Both the position numbers and the translations under genes were made by a program. From Bacteroides sp. OM05-12 (GTDB lineage Bacteria > Bacteroidota > Bacteroidia > Bacteroidales > Bacteroidaceae), in NCBI RefSeq assembly GCF_003438995.1, contig NZ_QSUN01000005.1:1-64000 (forward strand): a stretch of DNA of 64,000 bases, read 5' to 3'. The notes under the pieces are model-generated. The model was not told the origin of the DNA. It was given only the letters and a program-made list of their open reading frames with translations, and did no database searches. Below, one piece after another: positions 53,230 through 62,452 of the stretch (the first letter of the stretch is position 1; the number at the start of each line of letters is the position of its first letter).

Positions 53230-54975
53230 TTATTTCACAATTACTCGTGTTGATTTGCTATCCTGTTTAGTTTGGCATCTTATGATATAAATGCCACTCC
53301 CTATATTTGCCTCTTTATTCCAAACGATGGTATGCATTCCCTGTGTGATTACACCGTCATATATAGTTGCCACCTTTTGTCCGGAGACAGAGTATACATC
53401 TACTCGGGCTTTTCCGGTTTCTTCGATGTTCAACGTTATCTCTGCCTGCTTATCAATTAAGGTTGGAATAACCGACAGTGATTGACTATTGTTTATTTCA
53501 TTGATTGCAATTCCATCCGGACCTTTTTCTTTATATCCTAATGAACCGTCAAGGTTAATTCTTTGCATATACGTTCTGTTGTCGACTGTGACACCCTCTA
53601 TTTCCCGTTTGTCTTTCCACATAGTAACCCAGTACCAATTGTCTGTCAACGGAGATGACTCGAGATCACCCTTATTGCAGGCAAAAGAAGAAAAACACAT
53701 ACCATGTCCGTCTGCATCCACATTCGTAACTTGACCATCGGCCTTATTCATAAGAGTCATATAGGCTTTTACGTCGACCCATGCGGCTTCCAACATATAG
53801 AATGCAGCGACTTGTCCGTTGCCTGCTTTTTGTATAGATTGATAACCTATGGCAGTCGATGAATACGGAGCAACAATAGCTCCCGTTTCTTCCCATTTTA
53901 GTTCACCGGTCATTGCCATTTTTTGCCCCATCAAACGAAAGTGGTTTTGATTTGCATTCTTTTCAATCCAACATGCGAAAAGCGTATTATCCTCTTTATC
54001 GTAGTAAAGCTCCGGTCGATAACCTCCCAATCCTTCCGTATAACCTACTCTCTCTCCCTGATTACCGGATACAAAACCGTAATCTCCGTCGGATTTTATA
54101 TAAGATACGTATGGGGAAGGAAGCTTCGGATCATTGCGGAAATCATACCAGCTGACGAAAACTCCTCCGTTGTCCGGGTCAGGAAATGCTTTTACTACAG
54201 CATAAAAAGGTATATTGGAAACATCCGATGGTAATTGTCCGCTAAAAACAGTTGTTTTCCAGATTTCTTCACCGTTTGCATTGAATTTTTTGGCACTGAT
54301 GCCGCCTCCGCTATAAACAATAATGAATTCATTATTGCCGGCTTTGCAGAGGTAAGGATAGACTCCACTTAGATAATCTTTTTTCCATAAAATTTCTCCG
54401 GAAGGTGAGATACAGCGTAGCATCGTTCCGCCCATTCCAAACCAGCTGACAATATAATTGCCATTCTCCAATTGAATCATTTTGAAGAAACCTTCAAGAT
54501 CGGTAGTTTCTCCATCTTCTAGATCAAGTCCGTCTTCAGACCAAAGCATTTCACCTGTTGGTGATACTTTATAAAGAGTATAGCTTAGATTTTGGTATTC
54601 TGCCGGAGAATTACGGCTATCGCTTATAGCAATAATGGCATTTCCGTCTTTATCTACAAGTAGTCCTTCATTTACCATCACGTAGGATCTGCTTCGCTTT
54701 CGACTGATTATTTTACCTTCATCTTCTGTGAATAGTTTTTTGCCTTTAATGTCCATTATCTGAAGATGTACGATAACCTCGCATGGGTCATCGTAAATTG
54801 GGGTCTGATACATTACATAGATGGTTCCGTCAGGAGCTATTTGGAATTGGTGATTCCAAACTTCATTGCCTATAACCGATATCCTGTTGTTCTTCAGGGG
54901 GTTACTTGACCATTGAGCTGTCATAGTGATTGTGCCGAGTAAGCACACACATAATGTTAGTAAAAACTTCTTCAT
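53230..54975 (-). CDS. Secreted beta-propeller-like protein with sorting tail
   Basis: The 581-residue protein has a signal peptide ending near TMTAQ. About six repeats of a strand-rich motif (DGTIYVMYQ, DKDGNAIIAISDSR, SPTGEMLWSEDGLD, SPSGEILWKKD, NANGEEIWKTTV) suggest a WD/PQQ-like propeller. A Por-type tail follows (VDVYSVSGQKVATIYDG ... GSGIYIIRCQTKQDSKSTRV). No catalytic motif is seen. The gene starts 44 bases after the Omp28-like gene and ends 25 bases before the adhesin gene, so the three are probably one operon. Confidence 0.75.
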   Translation of the reverse strand: MKKFLLTLCVCLLGTITMTAQWSSNPLKNNRISVIGNEVWNHQFQIAPDGTIYVMYQTPIYDDPCEVIVHLQIMDIKGKKLFTEDEGKIISRKRSRSYVMVNEGLLVDKDGNAIIAISDSRNSPAEYQNLSYTLYKVSPTGEMLWSEDGLDLEDGETTDLEGFFKMIQLENGNYIVSWFGMGGTMLRCISPSGEILWKKDYLSGVYPYLCKAGNNEFIIVYSGGGISAKKFNANGEEIWKTTVFSGQLPSDVSNIPFYAVVKAFPDPDNGGVFVSWYDFRNDPKLPSPYVSYIKSDGDYGFVSGNQGERVGYTEGLGGYRPELYYDKEDNTLFACWIEKNANQNHFRLMGQKMAMTGELKWEETGAIVAPYSSTAIGYQSIQKAGNGQVAAFYMLEAAWVDVKAYMTLMNKADGQVTNVDADGHGMCFSSFACNKGDLESSPLTDNWYWVTMWKDKREIEGVTVDNRTYMQRINLDGSLGYKEKGPDGIAINEINNSQSLSVIPTLIDKQAEITLNIEETGKARVDVYSVSGQKVATIYDGVITQGMHTIVWNKEANIGSGIYIIRCQTKQDSKSTRVIVK

Positions 54976-55019
54976 ACATTTAAAATTTAAAGGATTAGTA
55001 TTATAAAGCGCCTTGTTCT

Positions 55020-56756
55020 CTAATTAATAATGAATTTGAGTGTTTTCATATAGTTACCTTGCTCTATATTGAAAAGGTAAACTCCGGTTTTTAGTTCCCC
55101 GAAAGGATAAATTTGCTTGTATGTTTCGCCGGATCTCACAAAGTTGTGTTCACAGAATAGTTTTTCTCCTATCAGGGAATAAACGGTGAATATTGCTTTT
55201 CCTGTGCTTGAGGGCTTAAAATTGAGTTCTATATTTTTATTATCAGGATTTACCGTAATTATAGCATCGGATACAATTTCTTTATTTGTTATTGCTGAAG
55301 GCAATGATGTATAAAAGAAAGCCCGTGTGCCTGCCAATGTAATCGAATAATTTTGAGCGATAAGATCGTGATTATCCTTGTATAGTTTGAAATATCCCGG
55401 TGGATTCTGTATCCCGTCTCCCCAAGTGTCTGTAATTTCGAAACAATAATTTTTGTTTGGCTCTAATTGTGCACTCTCTTGATATACTTCGCTTTTACCA
55501 CTCTCATAAGGACCAAATTGTTTTATAATCTTTCCATCCTGATCTTTTATCGTATATGTATTCTCTTCGGAAGACTTATCTGTCTTTAATTCAATAAAGA
55601 TTATCGGAGTTGATTCGATGGGTTTGGAGAAATCTCCTTCTAAAACATTTCCGTTGAATGCTGTTCCATTGATAGCGGTTAATTGAATTTTGTATTTATT
55701 ACTTCCTTTTATGGTATACGATGATACGGGAATTTTTATAGCTGTTGTTGCGAAAGAAGCAATGTTTCCTGTCCAACCGGCATTTTGCTCTTCCTCGTTG
55801 ATGGTAACTTTAAAGTCTGCTGATGTAATGGGTTGATCGGAAGTATTAGTTAGCTTAACCTCAAAGAAATTGTATCCGTAACGTCCGTTGATAACCATAT
55901 CTGGTTCATATAACTTTCCTCCAATCGGTTTGGAATAGTTATTATAAACCGGTTTCCCTCCGGTAACATTTTGTACGACTTTATCTTTCGTCGTGACGAA
56001 TGCCAAAACTTCTATATCTTCCGGCTTAACTTCAACCGAATTTATGTCGGCAGGAACTGTATATGTATATTCTTTGGTAAAATAGCTTCCTTTGGCTGGT
56101 GCCGGACTGATTTCATCTCCCCATATTGGAGTAACGTATCCTCGTAGCATGTGTTTATGAACATAAGTTCCACTTGCTGTTTGACTTCCGTTTTGTGGAC
56201 CCAGTATATTGTTTTGAATCCATGCTACATTCAAGTATTGTTCTGTATCTTCTACTTCTGAAGTATAATATCCTTCAACTTTTATTTTAAGTTCCTTGCT
56301 ATTCCCATCATAAGAACTACTAATCCAAAGGTTTACAGGAGCATCCTCCTCATGTATTATTTTTGCTTTTTTGATCCATTGGGAACGGCTTATAAGTATT
56401 GATGTTGAAATGTCAGAGAAAAATGTCCTGTTTATCATTCCGCATGGATAGCCCGCCTTGTTGGCACCCATAGCAACATCAAGTTGTTCCCCTATTTCGG
56501 TGCGAAAATCGGGTTCACCATTGCTCGGTTCTGCATAATATCCGGAATGTATGGCGATTACATACGCATTTTCCGGATGGAAAGTTGCCAGAGTATTGGC
56601 AATAGCATGTCCGTCAGGACAATTTCCACAATGAATTCCGGTAAATTCTTCTAATAAAATGTTCTTTTTTTGAACGGTAGTTGGTACTTCATATCCATAT
56701 ATAGGATATAGTGTTAGTAATACCAATGCTAAGCTGAGAAGTAGTAAGTGTTTCAT
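55020..56756 (-). CDS. Omp28-like thioredoxin-fold outer-membrane protein with sorting tail
   Basis: The 578-residue protein has a signal peptide (residues 1-21) and an N-terminal thioredoxin-like region (ILLEEFTGIHCGNCPDGHAI, with the CxxC pair) as in Porphyromonas Omp28. The middle is Ig-like and beta-rich. A Por-type tail closes the protein (FTVYSLIGEKLFCEHN ... LKTGVYLFNIEQGNYMKTLK). The CGNC pair may give redox activity but this is untested. It is the first gene of the three-gene run and has a -7-like box at 56811-56818. Confidence 0.8.
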   Translation of the reverse strand: MKHLLLLSLALVLLTLYPIYGYEVPTTVQKKNILLEEFTGIHCGNCPDGHAIANTLATFHPENAYVIAIHSGYYAEPSNGEPDFRTEIGEQLDVAMGANKAGYPCGMINRTFFSDISTSILISRSQWIKKAKIIHEEDAPVNLWISSSYDGNSKELKIKVEGYYTSEVEDTEQYLNVAWIQNNILGPQNGSQTASGTYVHKHMLRGYVTPIWGDEISPAPAKGSYFTKEYTYTVPADINSVEVKPEDIEVLAFVTTKDKVVQNVTGGKPVYNNYSKPIGGKLYEPDMVINGRYGYNFFEVKLTNTSDQPITSADFKVTINEEEQNAGWTGNIASFATTAIKIPVSSYTIKGSNKYKIQLTAINGTAFNGNVLEGDFSKPIESTPIIFIELKTDKSSEENTYTIKDQDGKIIKQFGPYESGKSEVYQESAQLEPNKNYCFEITDTWGDGIQNPPGYFKLYKDNHDLIAQNYSITLAGTRAFFYTSLPSAITNKEIVSDAIITVNPDNKNIELNFKPSSTGKAIFTVYSLIGEKLFCEHNFVRSGETYKQIYPFGELKTGVYLFNIEQGNYMKTLKFIIN

Positions 56757-57383
56757 GTGCGCATCTTTTTTGTAAACTAAAATTTTGTTTTGTTCTCTGT
56801 GCTATGAAAACAAATTTAGTTGCTGTTATTCATTTTACCTAATAAATCACCATTACTCAGCTACGCTAATTGTTTAAATATTTTATCCATTTACTACGCT
56901 AATATAAACTAAAAGATTATAAATTAAATATTTAGTAATCTGATTGGATAAGTATATTTTTAATTTTAAAATGAGATAAATGATAGAATAATGTTATTTA
57001 CATTGTTCTTTGATGTTTATCTGCTATGAATTATAGGGAAATAAAACTGTTATCTTGAAGATTAATATAAAAAGAATGCGTTTTATTATAGATTGTTTGT
57101 ATAGGTTGCTTCTGTGTAAGCTAAAAATAGGAGAGGAGATAGTTATTCTCGGATATGTTTTTAAAGGTATTCGAATCGTTTCATTAAAGTGAAATTTGTA
57201 TTTGCTTGAGGTATGTTGTGATGTGATTGAGAAATAACTATCTTTTGGAGATGAAATGATTTATCAATATAAGTGCTTATTTTAAATTTATAGGCGGAAA
57301 ACATGATGAATTTGTATCTCAAAGTTTGTTTTATATTGTAATTCTAATTAATTTTGGCGTCAAATAACTAATAAAGTAAGATT
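56757..57383. other. AT-rich divergent intergenic region
   Basis: No gene is visible. It holds a minus-strand -7-like TAAATTTG (56811-56818) 54 bases before the Omp28-like start, two direct copies of CTACGCTAAT exactly 23 bases apart (56871-56880, 56894-56903), and the ssb promoter at its right end. The rest is low-complexity AT-rich sequence. Confidence 0.6.
57325..57356 (+). promoter_or_regulatory. Promoter of the ssb-gldE-gldD-PPTase operon
   Basis: -33 TTTG (57325-57328), a 20-base spacer and -7 TAATTTTG (57349-57356) match the Bacteroidota consensus perfectly. The ssb ATG is 27 bases downstream of the -7 box. Confidence 0.85.
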
Positions 57384-57839
57384 ATGTCATTGAATAAGAT
57401 AATGTTGATTGGCAATGTGGGGAAAGAACCTGAGGTAAGATATTTGGATTCTGGAGTAGCTGTGGCTACTTTTTCTTTGGCAACAACAGAAAGAGGATAC
57501 ACATTGCAAAATGGTACGCAAGTACCTGATCGTACGGAGTGGCACAATATCGTGCTGTGGCGCGGATTGGCAGAAGTTGCTGAAAAATATGTTCACAAAG
57601 GTGACAAGCTTTACATTGAAGGGAAAATCAGAACTCGCTCTTATGATGATCAAAATGGTCAAAAAAGATATGTAACGGAAGTATTTGCTGATAATATGGA
57701 GATGTTATCTCCGAAAGGTACTGCTTCGCAGGGTGGTGCATATGTTCCTCCTGCCCAACCGCAAGGACAACCTCAATCAGTGCAGCAACCTAATGTATCA
57801 CCAATACAGGATAACTCGGTAGATGATTTACCGTTCTAG
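57384..57839 (+). CDS. ssb: Single-stranded DNA-binding protein
   Basis: The 151-residue protein has an OB fold (residues 1-110: LNKIMLIGNVGKEPEVRYL, GTQVPDRTEWHNIVLWRGLA), a Gln/Pro-rich linker and the acidic tip DDLPF that binds partner proteins. It coats single-stranded DNA in replication and repair. It begins the operon with gldE 24 bases downstream. Confidence 0.97.
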   Translation: MSLNKIMLIGNVGKEPEVRYLDSGVAVATFSLATTERGYTLQNGTQVPDRTEWHNIVLWRGLAEVAEKYVHKGDKLYIEGKIRTRSYDDQNGQKRYVTEVFADNMEMLSPKGTASQGGAYVPPAQPQGQPQSVQQPNVSPIQDNSVDDLPF

Positions 57840-57863
57840 ATTGTTTAACTAAAACCCAATTCC

Positions 57864-59207
57864 TTGGACCCTGACTCGTATTTATGCCATTTGGCGAATT
57901 TATTTGACGGTGTAACCGTAATGACTCCTTCCATAGGAGCTATTATAGCTTTGATTTTAGCTATATTGTTATTGTTTGCTTCCGGTTTTGTCTCTGCTTC
58001 GGAGATAGCCTTTTTTTCGTTGTCTCCAAAAGATAAGAGTGAAATAGAAGAAGAGAAACATCCTTCGGATGCTAAAATTATGGCATTACTGGATGATTCG
58101 GAACGCTTGCTTGCAACGATTCTTATATCGAACAACTTTGTGAATGTCACGATTATCATGCTTCTGAATTTCTTTTTCGATTCATGGATAAATTTTGGAT
58201 CGTCAAAAGTGTTGCAGTTTATAGTGATAACGGTCATTCTGACATTCTTACTGTTATTATTTGGAGAAATTATGCCGAAAATATATTCGGCACAGAATAC
58301 GTTGAAATTCACCCGTTTTACAGCACCTGCTATCTCTGTCTTAAAACGGATTTGCAAACCTTTATCCTCGTTATTGGTACATTCCACTACGCTTGTGAAC
58401 AAGCATATTGAGAGGAAGAATTATAATATCTCGGTAAATGAGTTATCTCATGCTTTGGAATTGACGGATAAGAGTGAGATTTCGGAGGAAAATAATATAT
58501 TGGAAGGAATTATCCGTTTTGGTGGTGAGACAGCAAAAGAAATTATGACTTCACGCTTGGATGTTGTAGATTTGGATTTGAAAACTCCATTTAAGGATGT
58601 TCTACAGTGTGTGGTAGACAATGCATATTCACGTATTCCTATTTATTCCGGATCGAAAGATAATATTAAAGGTATACTTTATATAAAAGATCTGTTGCCG
58701 CATTTGAATAAGGGCGATAATTTTCGTTGGCAGTCATTGATTCGTCCTGCCTATTTTGTTCCGGAAACGAAAATGATTGATGATTTGCTTCGTGATTTTC
58801 AGGCAAATAAGATTCATATTGCTATCGTAGTCGATGAATTCGGAGGAACTTCCGGTATTGTAACAATGGAAGATATTATTGAAGAAATTGTAGGTGAAAT
58901 CAATGATGAATATGATGAGGAAGAACGTACTTATGTGAAATTGAATGACCGTACGTATATTTTTGAAGCTAAGACTCAGTTGACGGATTTTTATAAGATA
59001 ACAAAACTGAGTGCGGATATATTTGAACCGGAGGCGAACGAGGCTGATACTCTTGCCGGATTATTATTAGAGATAAAAGGGGAATTTCCTGTACTTCATG
59101 AAAAATTGGAATATAAAGATTATACGTTTGAAGTACTGGAGATGGATGACCGCCGTATATTAAAAGTAAAATTTACTATCAATGACGACCATAAAGAAGA
59201 AGCATAA
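57864..59207 (+). CDS. gldE: GldE-type CNNM/CBS transmembrane protein
   Basis: The 447-residue protein has a DUF21/CNNM membrane domain (about 20-200, ASGFVSASEIAFFSLSP), a CBS pair (about 215-335, YSRIPIYSGSKDNIKGILYI and IHIAIVVDEFGGTSGIVTME) and a CorC/HlyC C-terminal domain. The order ssb-gldE-gldD identifies it as GldE. In non-gliding relatives its role is unclear; CNNM homologues handle magnesium. The start is either TTG at 57864, which gives MDPDSYL, or ATG at 57921. It overlaps gldD by 26 bases. Confidence 0.85.
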   Translation: MDPDSYLCHLANLFDGVTVMTPSIGAIIALILAILLLFASGFVSASEIAFFSLSPKDKSEIEEEKHPSDAKIMALLDDSERLLATILISNNFVNVTIIMLLNFFFDSWINFGSSKVLQFIVITVILTFLLLLFGEIMPKIYSAQNTLKFTRFTAPAISVLKRICKPLSSLLVHSTTLVNKHIERKNYNISVNELSHALELTDKSEISEENNILEGIIRFGGETAKEIMTSRLDVVDLDLKTPFKDVLQCVVDNAYSRIPIYSGSKDNIKGILYIKDLLPHLNKGDNFRWQSLIRPAYFVPETKMIDDLLRDFQANKIHIAIVVDEFGGTSGIVTMEDIIEEIVGEINDEYDEEERTYVKLNDRTYIFEAKTQLTDFYKITKLSADIFEPEANEADTLAGLLLEIKGEFPVLHEKLEYKDYTFEVLEMDDRRILKVKFTINDDHKEEA

Positions 59208-59784
59208 CCTTTTCATGGCTGCCTATATACTATTTTTACTATTCATATCAATGGCAGCTTTTAATTGTTCCCATTCGGATAATAAACAAAATGTCCGTAA
59301 GATAGAACTTCCGGAAGCAACTTATAGCATGTCTCCGGATTCTTTCCCGTTTCGTTTTGAAATATCTGATCAGGCTGAACTTTCCGTCCGGAAGAATAAA
59401 GATGGAGAATACTTCTGTGATGTAGTGTATCCTGAATTGAATGCGCAAATTTATTGTACATGGCATGAAATTGTTCCTGAAAAGTTTAATCAGATGACAG
59501 AAGAAAGCCGGAGAATGGTTTATTCGCATACGAATGTAGCTACGGCGATTAAGGAGCAATTTTACTCGAATGATTTTATAAGAGTTTATGGCATTCTGTA
59601 TGACATTAAAGGTCCGGTTGCCACTCCCGTGCAGATTGCACTGACGGATAGTACCAGTTATTTTTTTAATGCTTCTCTCTACTTTAATTCTGCCCCCAAT
59701 ACAGACTCTATTGCTCCTTATCTGGATTATGTTCGTAAAGATATTGTTCGTATGATGGAAAGTTTCACTCCTGTAAATCATTGA
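59182..59784 (+). CDS. gldD: GldD-type lipoprotein
   Basis: The 200-residue protein has an N-terminal hydrophobic segment followed by Cys29 in a loose lipobox (MAAFNC). The conserved GldD core is visible: FRFEISDQAELSV, YPELNAQIYCTWHEI and the C-terminal FNASLYFNSAPNTDSIAP with DYVRKDIVRM. It is required for gliding in Flavobacterium but is also kept in non-gliding Bacteroidota, where its job is unknown. The start lies inside gldE. Confidence 0.85.
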   Translation: MTTIKKKHNLFMAAYILFLLFISMAAFNCSHSDNKQNVRKIELPEATYSMSPDSFPFRFEISDQAELSVRKNKDGEYFCDVVYPELNAQIYCTWHEIVPEKFNQMTEESRRMVYSHTNVATAIKEQFYSNDFIRVYGILYDIKGPVATPVQIALTDSTSYFFNASLYFNSAPNTDSIAPYLDYVRKDIVRMMESFTPVNH

Positions 59785-59785
59785 T

Positions 59786-60349
59786 ATGCCGATTCTTTGT
59801 AAACATAGTGAGAACGGGCTTATTTGGGGAATCTGGAAGATGGATGATGCTCCGGATTTGAGTAAGCGTGAACGTGAGCTAATTGCAGTCAATTCTTTAA
59901 TGGCAGAATTGTGTAATGAGACAAAGACGATACAGCATCAGGAAAGCGGAAAGCCTTTTTTGGAGGATGAATCCTATCATATCAGTATATCGCATACGAA
60001 AGGATATGCAGCTGTTGCATTACATCCTTTCAAAGAGGTGGGTATTGATATAGAACAGTATGGAGATAAAGTTTGCAGGGTTCGTAATAAGTTTCTCCAG
60101 CCTGAAGAAGAAAAGCAGGTAGATAAGGATGACATCTATAAATTGTTACTTTATTGGTCGGCTAAAGAAACTGTTTTTAAAGTGCTTGGGTTGGAAGGAG
60201 TGGAGTTGAAGCAACATATTCGTATATTTCCTTTTGTATCTGCAGAGCAAGGTACGTTTCATGCTATGGAATTGAAAACAGGGACTAACAACCAATTTTT
60301 GATTAAATATTTAATTCATAAGGACTTTGTTTTGACTTATACGGTGTAA
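59786..60349 (+). CDS. 4'-phosphopantetheinyl transferase (Sfp-type)
   Basis: The 187-residue enzyme loads the phosphopantetheine arm from coenzyme A onto carrier proteins. Motifs: ISISHTKGYAAVAL near 66-79, GIDIEQYG with D88 and E90 (magnesium), and WSAKET with K127-E128. It starts 1 base after the gldD stop and is the last gene of the operon. It could act on ACP or on a polyketide or aryl-polyene carrier; the target is not shown here. Confidence 0.9.
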   Translation: MPILCKHSENGLIWGIWKMDDAPDLSKRERELIAVNSLMAELCNETKTIQHQESGKPFLEDESYHISISHTKGYAAVALHPFKEVGIDIEQYGDKVCRVRNKFLQPEEEKQVDKDDIYKLLLYWSAKETVFKVLGLEGVELKQHIRIFPFVSAEQGTFHAMELKTGTNNQFLIKYLIHKDFVLTYTV

Positions 60350-60377
60350 GGCTTGTTAAGCGCATGGGTATATAAAA

Positions 60378-60414
60378 TTACCCAAGATACGTTTGATGCC
60401 GTAAACTTGGGTAA
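60378..60414. terminator. Bidirectional terminator between PPTase and dnaJ
   Basis: TTACCCAAG (60378-60386) and CTTGGGTAA (60406-60414) form a perfect 9-bp stem; inside, TACG/CGTA adds four pairs. AT-rich sequence follows on both sides. It serves the converging transcripts. Confidence 0.8.
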
Positions 60415-60447
60415 ATAATATTTTCTGAGAGAGTCGGAAAATCATTC

Positions 60448-61617
60448 CTAATCAAATAAACTCTTAAACTTCTTGAATATCTTTTCTTTAATACTTGTAT
60501 TAGGCTTGAAGTTTTCTGATGCTTCCATCTTCTCCAAAGCACTCTTTTCTTCTTTATTCAATGCTTCAGGAACATAGATACTGATATTTACCAGTAAGTC
60601 TCCTGTTCCGTATCCATTGACACTCGGCAGACCTTTGCCACGCAGACGAAGAACCTTGCCCGGTTGTGTTCCGGATTCTATTTTAACCTTCACCTTGCTG
60701 TCTATTGTCGGGATTTCTACCGTACCTCCTAAAGCTGCTGTCGGGAAACTTAGCAATAGGTTGTATATCAAATCGTTTTCGTCACGGATTAAGTTTGGAT
60801 CTTGCTCTTCTTCTACCAAGATTAGTAAATCACCCGGAACGCCATTGTGTTTTCCCGCATTACCTTTTCCACTCATGGAAAGTTGCATACCTTCTGCTAC
60901 GCCGGCGGGGATATTTACACTGACTACTTCTTCTCCGTATACAATGCCTTCACCCGAGCACTCTTTACATTTATTTTTAATAATTTTTCCTTCACCGCCA
61001 CAGGTTTGACAGGTGGTGCGAGTTTGCATAGTGCCTAAAATAGTTTGTTGGTTACGAATGACTGTACCGCTACCCTTACAAGTAGGGCAGGTTTCCGAGT
61101 CACCACCTTCTGCACCGCTTCCATGACAATGGGTACAAGTTAGATATTTCTTTAACTTGAATTTCTTTTCTACTCCGGTAGAGATTTCTTGTAAGTTCAG
61201 TTTGACTTTTACACGCAGATCGGAACCCCTGAACCGGCGTTGTGTCTGCTGACCTCCACCGCCGAAGCCTCCGAAACCACCAAAGCCTCCGCCGCCATGT
61301 CCGCCGAATATATCGCCGAACATAGAGAAGATGTCATCCATAGACATACCGCCACTGAATCCGCCAAATGGTCCTCCGTTTCCTGCTGCACCACTCATAC
61401 CCGCATGACCGAATTGGTCGTAGCGCGCACGCTTGTCAGGATTGCTCAATACATCATAAGCTTCGGCTGCTTCTTTGAATTTTTCTTCGGCTTCTTTATC
61501 ACCCGGATTTTTGTCCGGATGATATTGGATGGCTTTTTTTCTGTATGCTTTCTTTATTTCTTCTACTGTTGCTGTTTTCGTTACTTCCAGCACTTCATAA
61601 TAGTCTCTCTTTGCCAT
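60448..61617 (-). CDS. dnaJ: Chaperone DnaJ
   Basis: The 389-residue Hsp40 co-chaperone has a J domain (1-70) with H33-P34-D35, a Gly/Phe-rich linker (about 75-125), four CxxCxGxG zinc repeats ([32 protein letters not shown]) and two C-terminal substrate-binding domains. It stimulates DnaK ATPase activity. It follows grpE by 20 bases. Confidence 0.97.
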   Translation of the reverse strand: MAKRDYYEVLEVTKTATVEEIKKAYRKKAIQYHPDKNPGDKEAEEKFKEAAEAYDVLSNPDKRARYDQFGHAGMSGAAGNGGPFGGFSGGMSMDDIFSMFGDIFGGHGGGGFGGFGGFGGGGQQTQRRFRGSDLRVKVKLNLQEISTGVEKKFKLKKYLTCTHCHGSGAEGGDSETCPTCKGSGTVIRNQQTILGTMQTRTTCQTCGGEGKIIKNKCKECSGEGIVYGEEVVSVNIPAGVAEGMQLSMSGKGNAGKHNGVPGDLLILVEEEQDPNLIRDENDLIYNLLLSFPTAALGGTVEIPTIDSKVKVKIESGTQPGKVLRLRGKGLPSVNGYGTGDLLVNISIYVPEALNKEEKSALEKMEASENFKPNTSIKEKIFKKFKSLFD

Positions 61618-61637
61618 GTTTGCTGTCTAAAGATTAA

Positions 61638-62210
61638 TTATTGACCAACTACGACTTTGGCGTGACGTACTACTTTATCATTAAGTGTATAACCGTTTTG
61701 CACGCAATCCAGAATTTTACCTTTTTGTTCTTCTGTCGGAGCAGGAACGAGTGCTATCGCTTCATGATAGTCTGTATCGAAATCTTTATCTTTCGTCTCT
61801 ATCTTTTGCACTCCGTTTTCTGCCAGAACTTTCATGAACTTATTGTAAATCAGCTCTACGCCTTCTTTCATGGCTACTATATCTTCTGATGTTTCCATGT
61901 TTTTGATGGCGCGTTCCAAATCATCAAGTATGGGAAGTATGCTTGAAACAACCTTTTCACCGCCGGTTTTGATGAGTTCTGCTTTCTCTTTCATCGTACG
62001 TTTACGGTAGTTATCGAACTCGGCAGAAAGACGTAAGTATTTATCTTCCAAATCTTCTACTTTCGAATTTGCTTCTTCCAATAGCTTTTCTATGTCATTT
62101 CCTTCGTCTGCAACTTCTTTTGTTACAGTATCTTCTGTCTCCTGTTCATTGGTTTCAGTGTTGGTATCTTCCAACTCTTCTTCCTTTACTTTCTTTTCTT
62201 TCGGATCCAT
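61638..62210 (-). CDS. grpE: Nucleotide exchange factor GrpE
   Basis: The 190-residue DnaK exchange factor has an acidic N-terminal tail (KEEELEDTNTETNEQETED), a coiled coil containing KYLRLSAEFDNYRKRTMKEK, and a beta domain ending GYTLNDKVVRHAKVVVGQ. I chose the ATG at 62210 (MDPKEKK) over upstream in-frame ATGs because it matches the usual start of the family in this group. dnaK is not in the window. Confidence 0.95.
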   Translation of the reverse strand: MDPKEKKVKEEELEDTNTETNEQETEDTVTKEVADEGNDIEKLLEEANSKVEDLEDKYLRLSAEFDNYRKRTMKEKAELIKTGGEKVVSSILPILDDLERAIKNMETSEDIVAMKEGVELIYNKFMKVLAENGVQKIETKDKDFDTDYHEAIALVPAPTEEQKGKILDCVQNGYTLNDKVVRHAKVVVGQ

Positions 62211-62336
62211 ATTGATTGTCTTTTTGTTCTTTTTTGAATGATAATTAGCCATAATTATATGAGGTTTAAGTTTACAACGTAGCAACAAATAGTTTGCCAA
62301 TATTGTTCTCTTTCCAAATAATCGTGCAAAAGTAGA

Positions 62337-62344
62337 CTTTTTTG
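62337..62344 (-). promoter_or_regulatory. -7 box of the grpE-dnaJ operon
   Basis: Minus-strand TACTTTTG fits TAnnTTTG. A T-rich -33 region (TTTT) lies 19 bases upstream. The 5' leader to 62210 would be about 120 bases. No CIRCE operator is seen. Confidence 0.55.
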
Positions 62345-62408
62345 GTGAATAATAAAAAAAACAGAATGAAAAAACTATCGGTTTATGGCATTATGGCAGA
62401 ATTATCCC

Positions 62409-62416
62409 TACCTTTG
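62409..62416 (+). promoter_or_regulatory. -7 box of the ABC-F gene
   Basis: TACCTTTG fits TAnnTTTG and lies 43 bases before the ATG at 62459. The -33 box (TTTA near 62382) is weak and 23 bases away. Confidence 0.5.
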
Positions 62417-62452
62417 CACTCTGATTTTTTTAATATATATAAATTAAGATAA

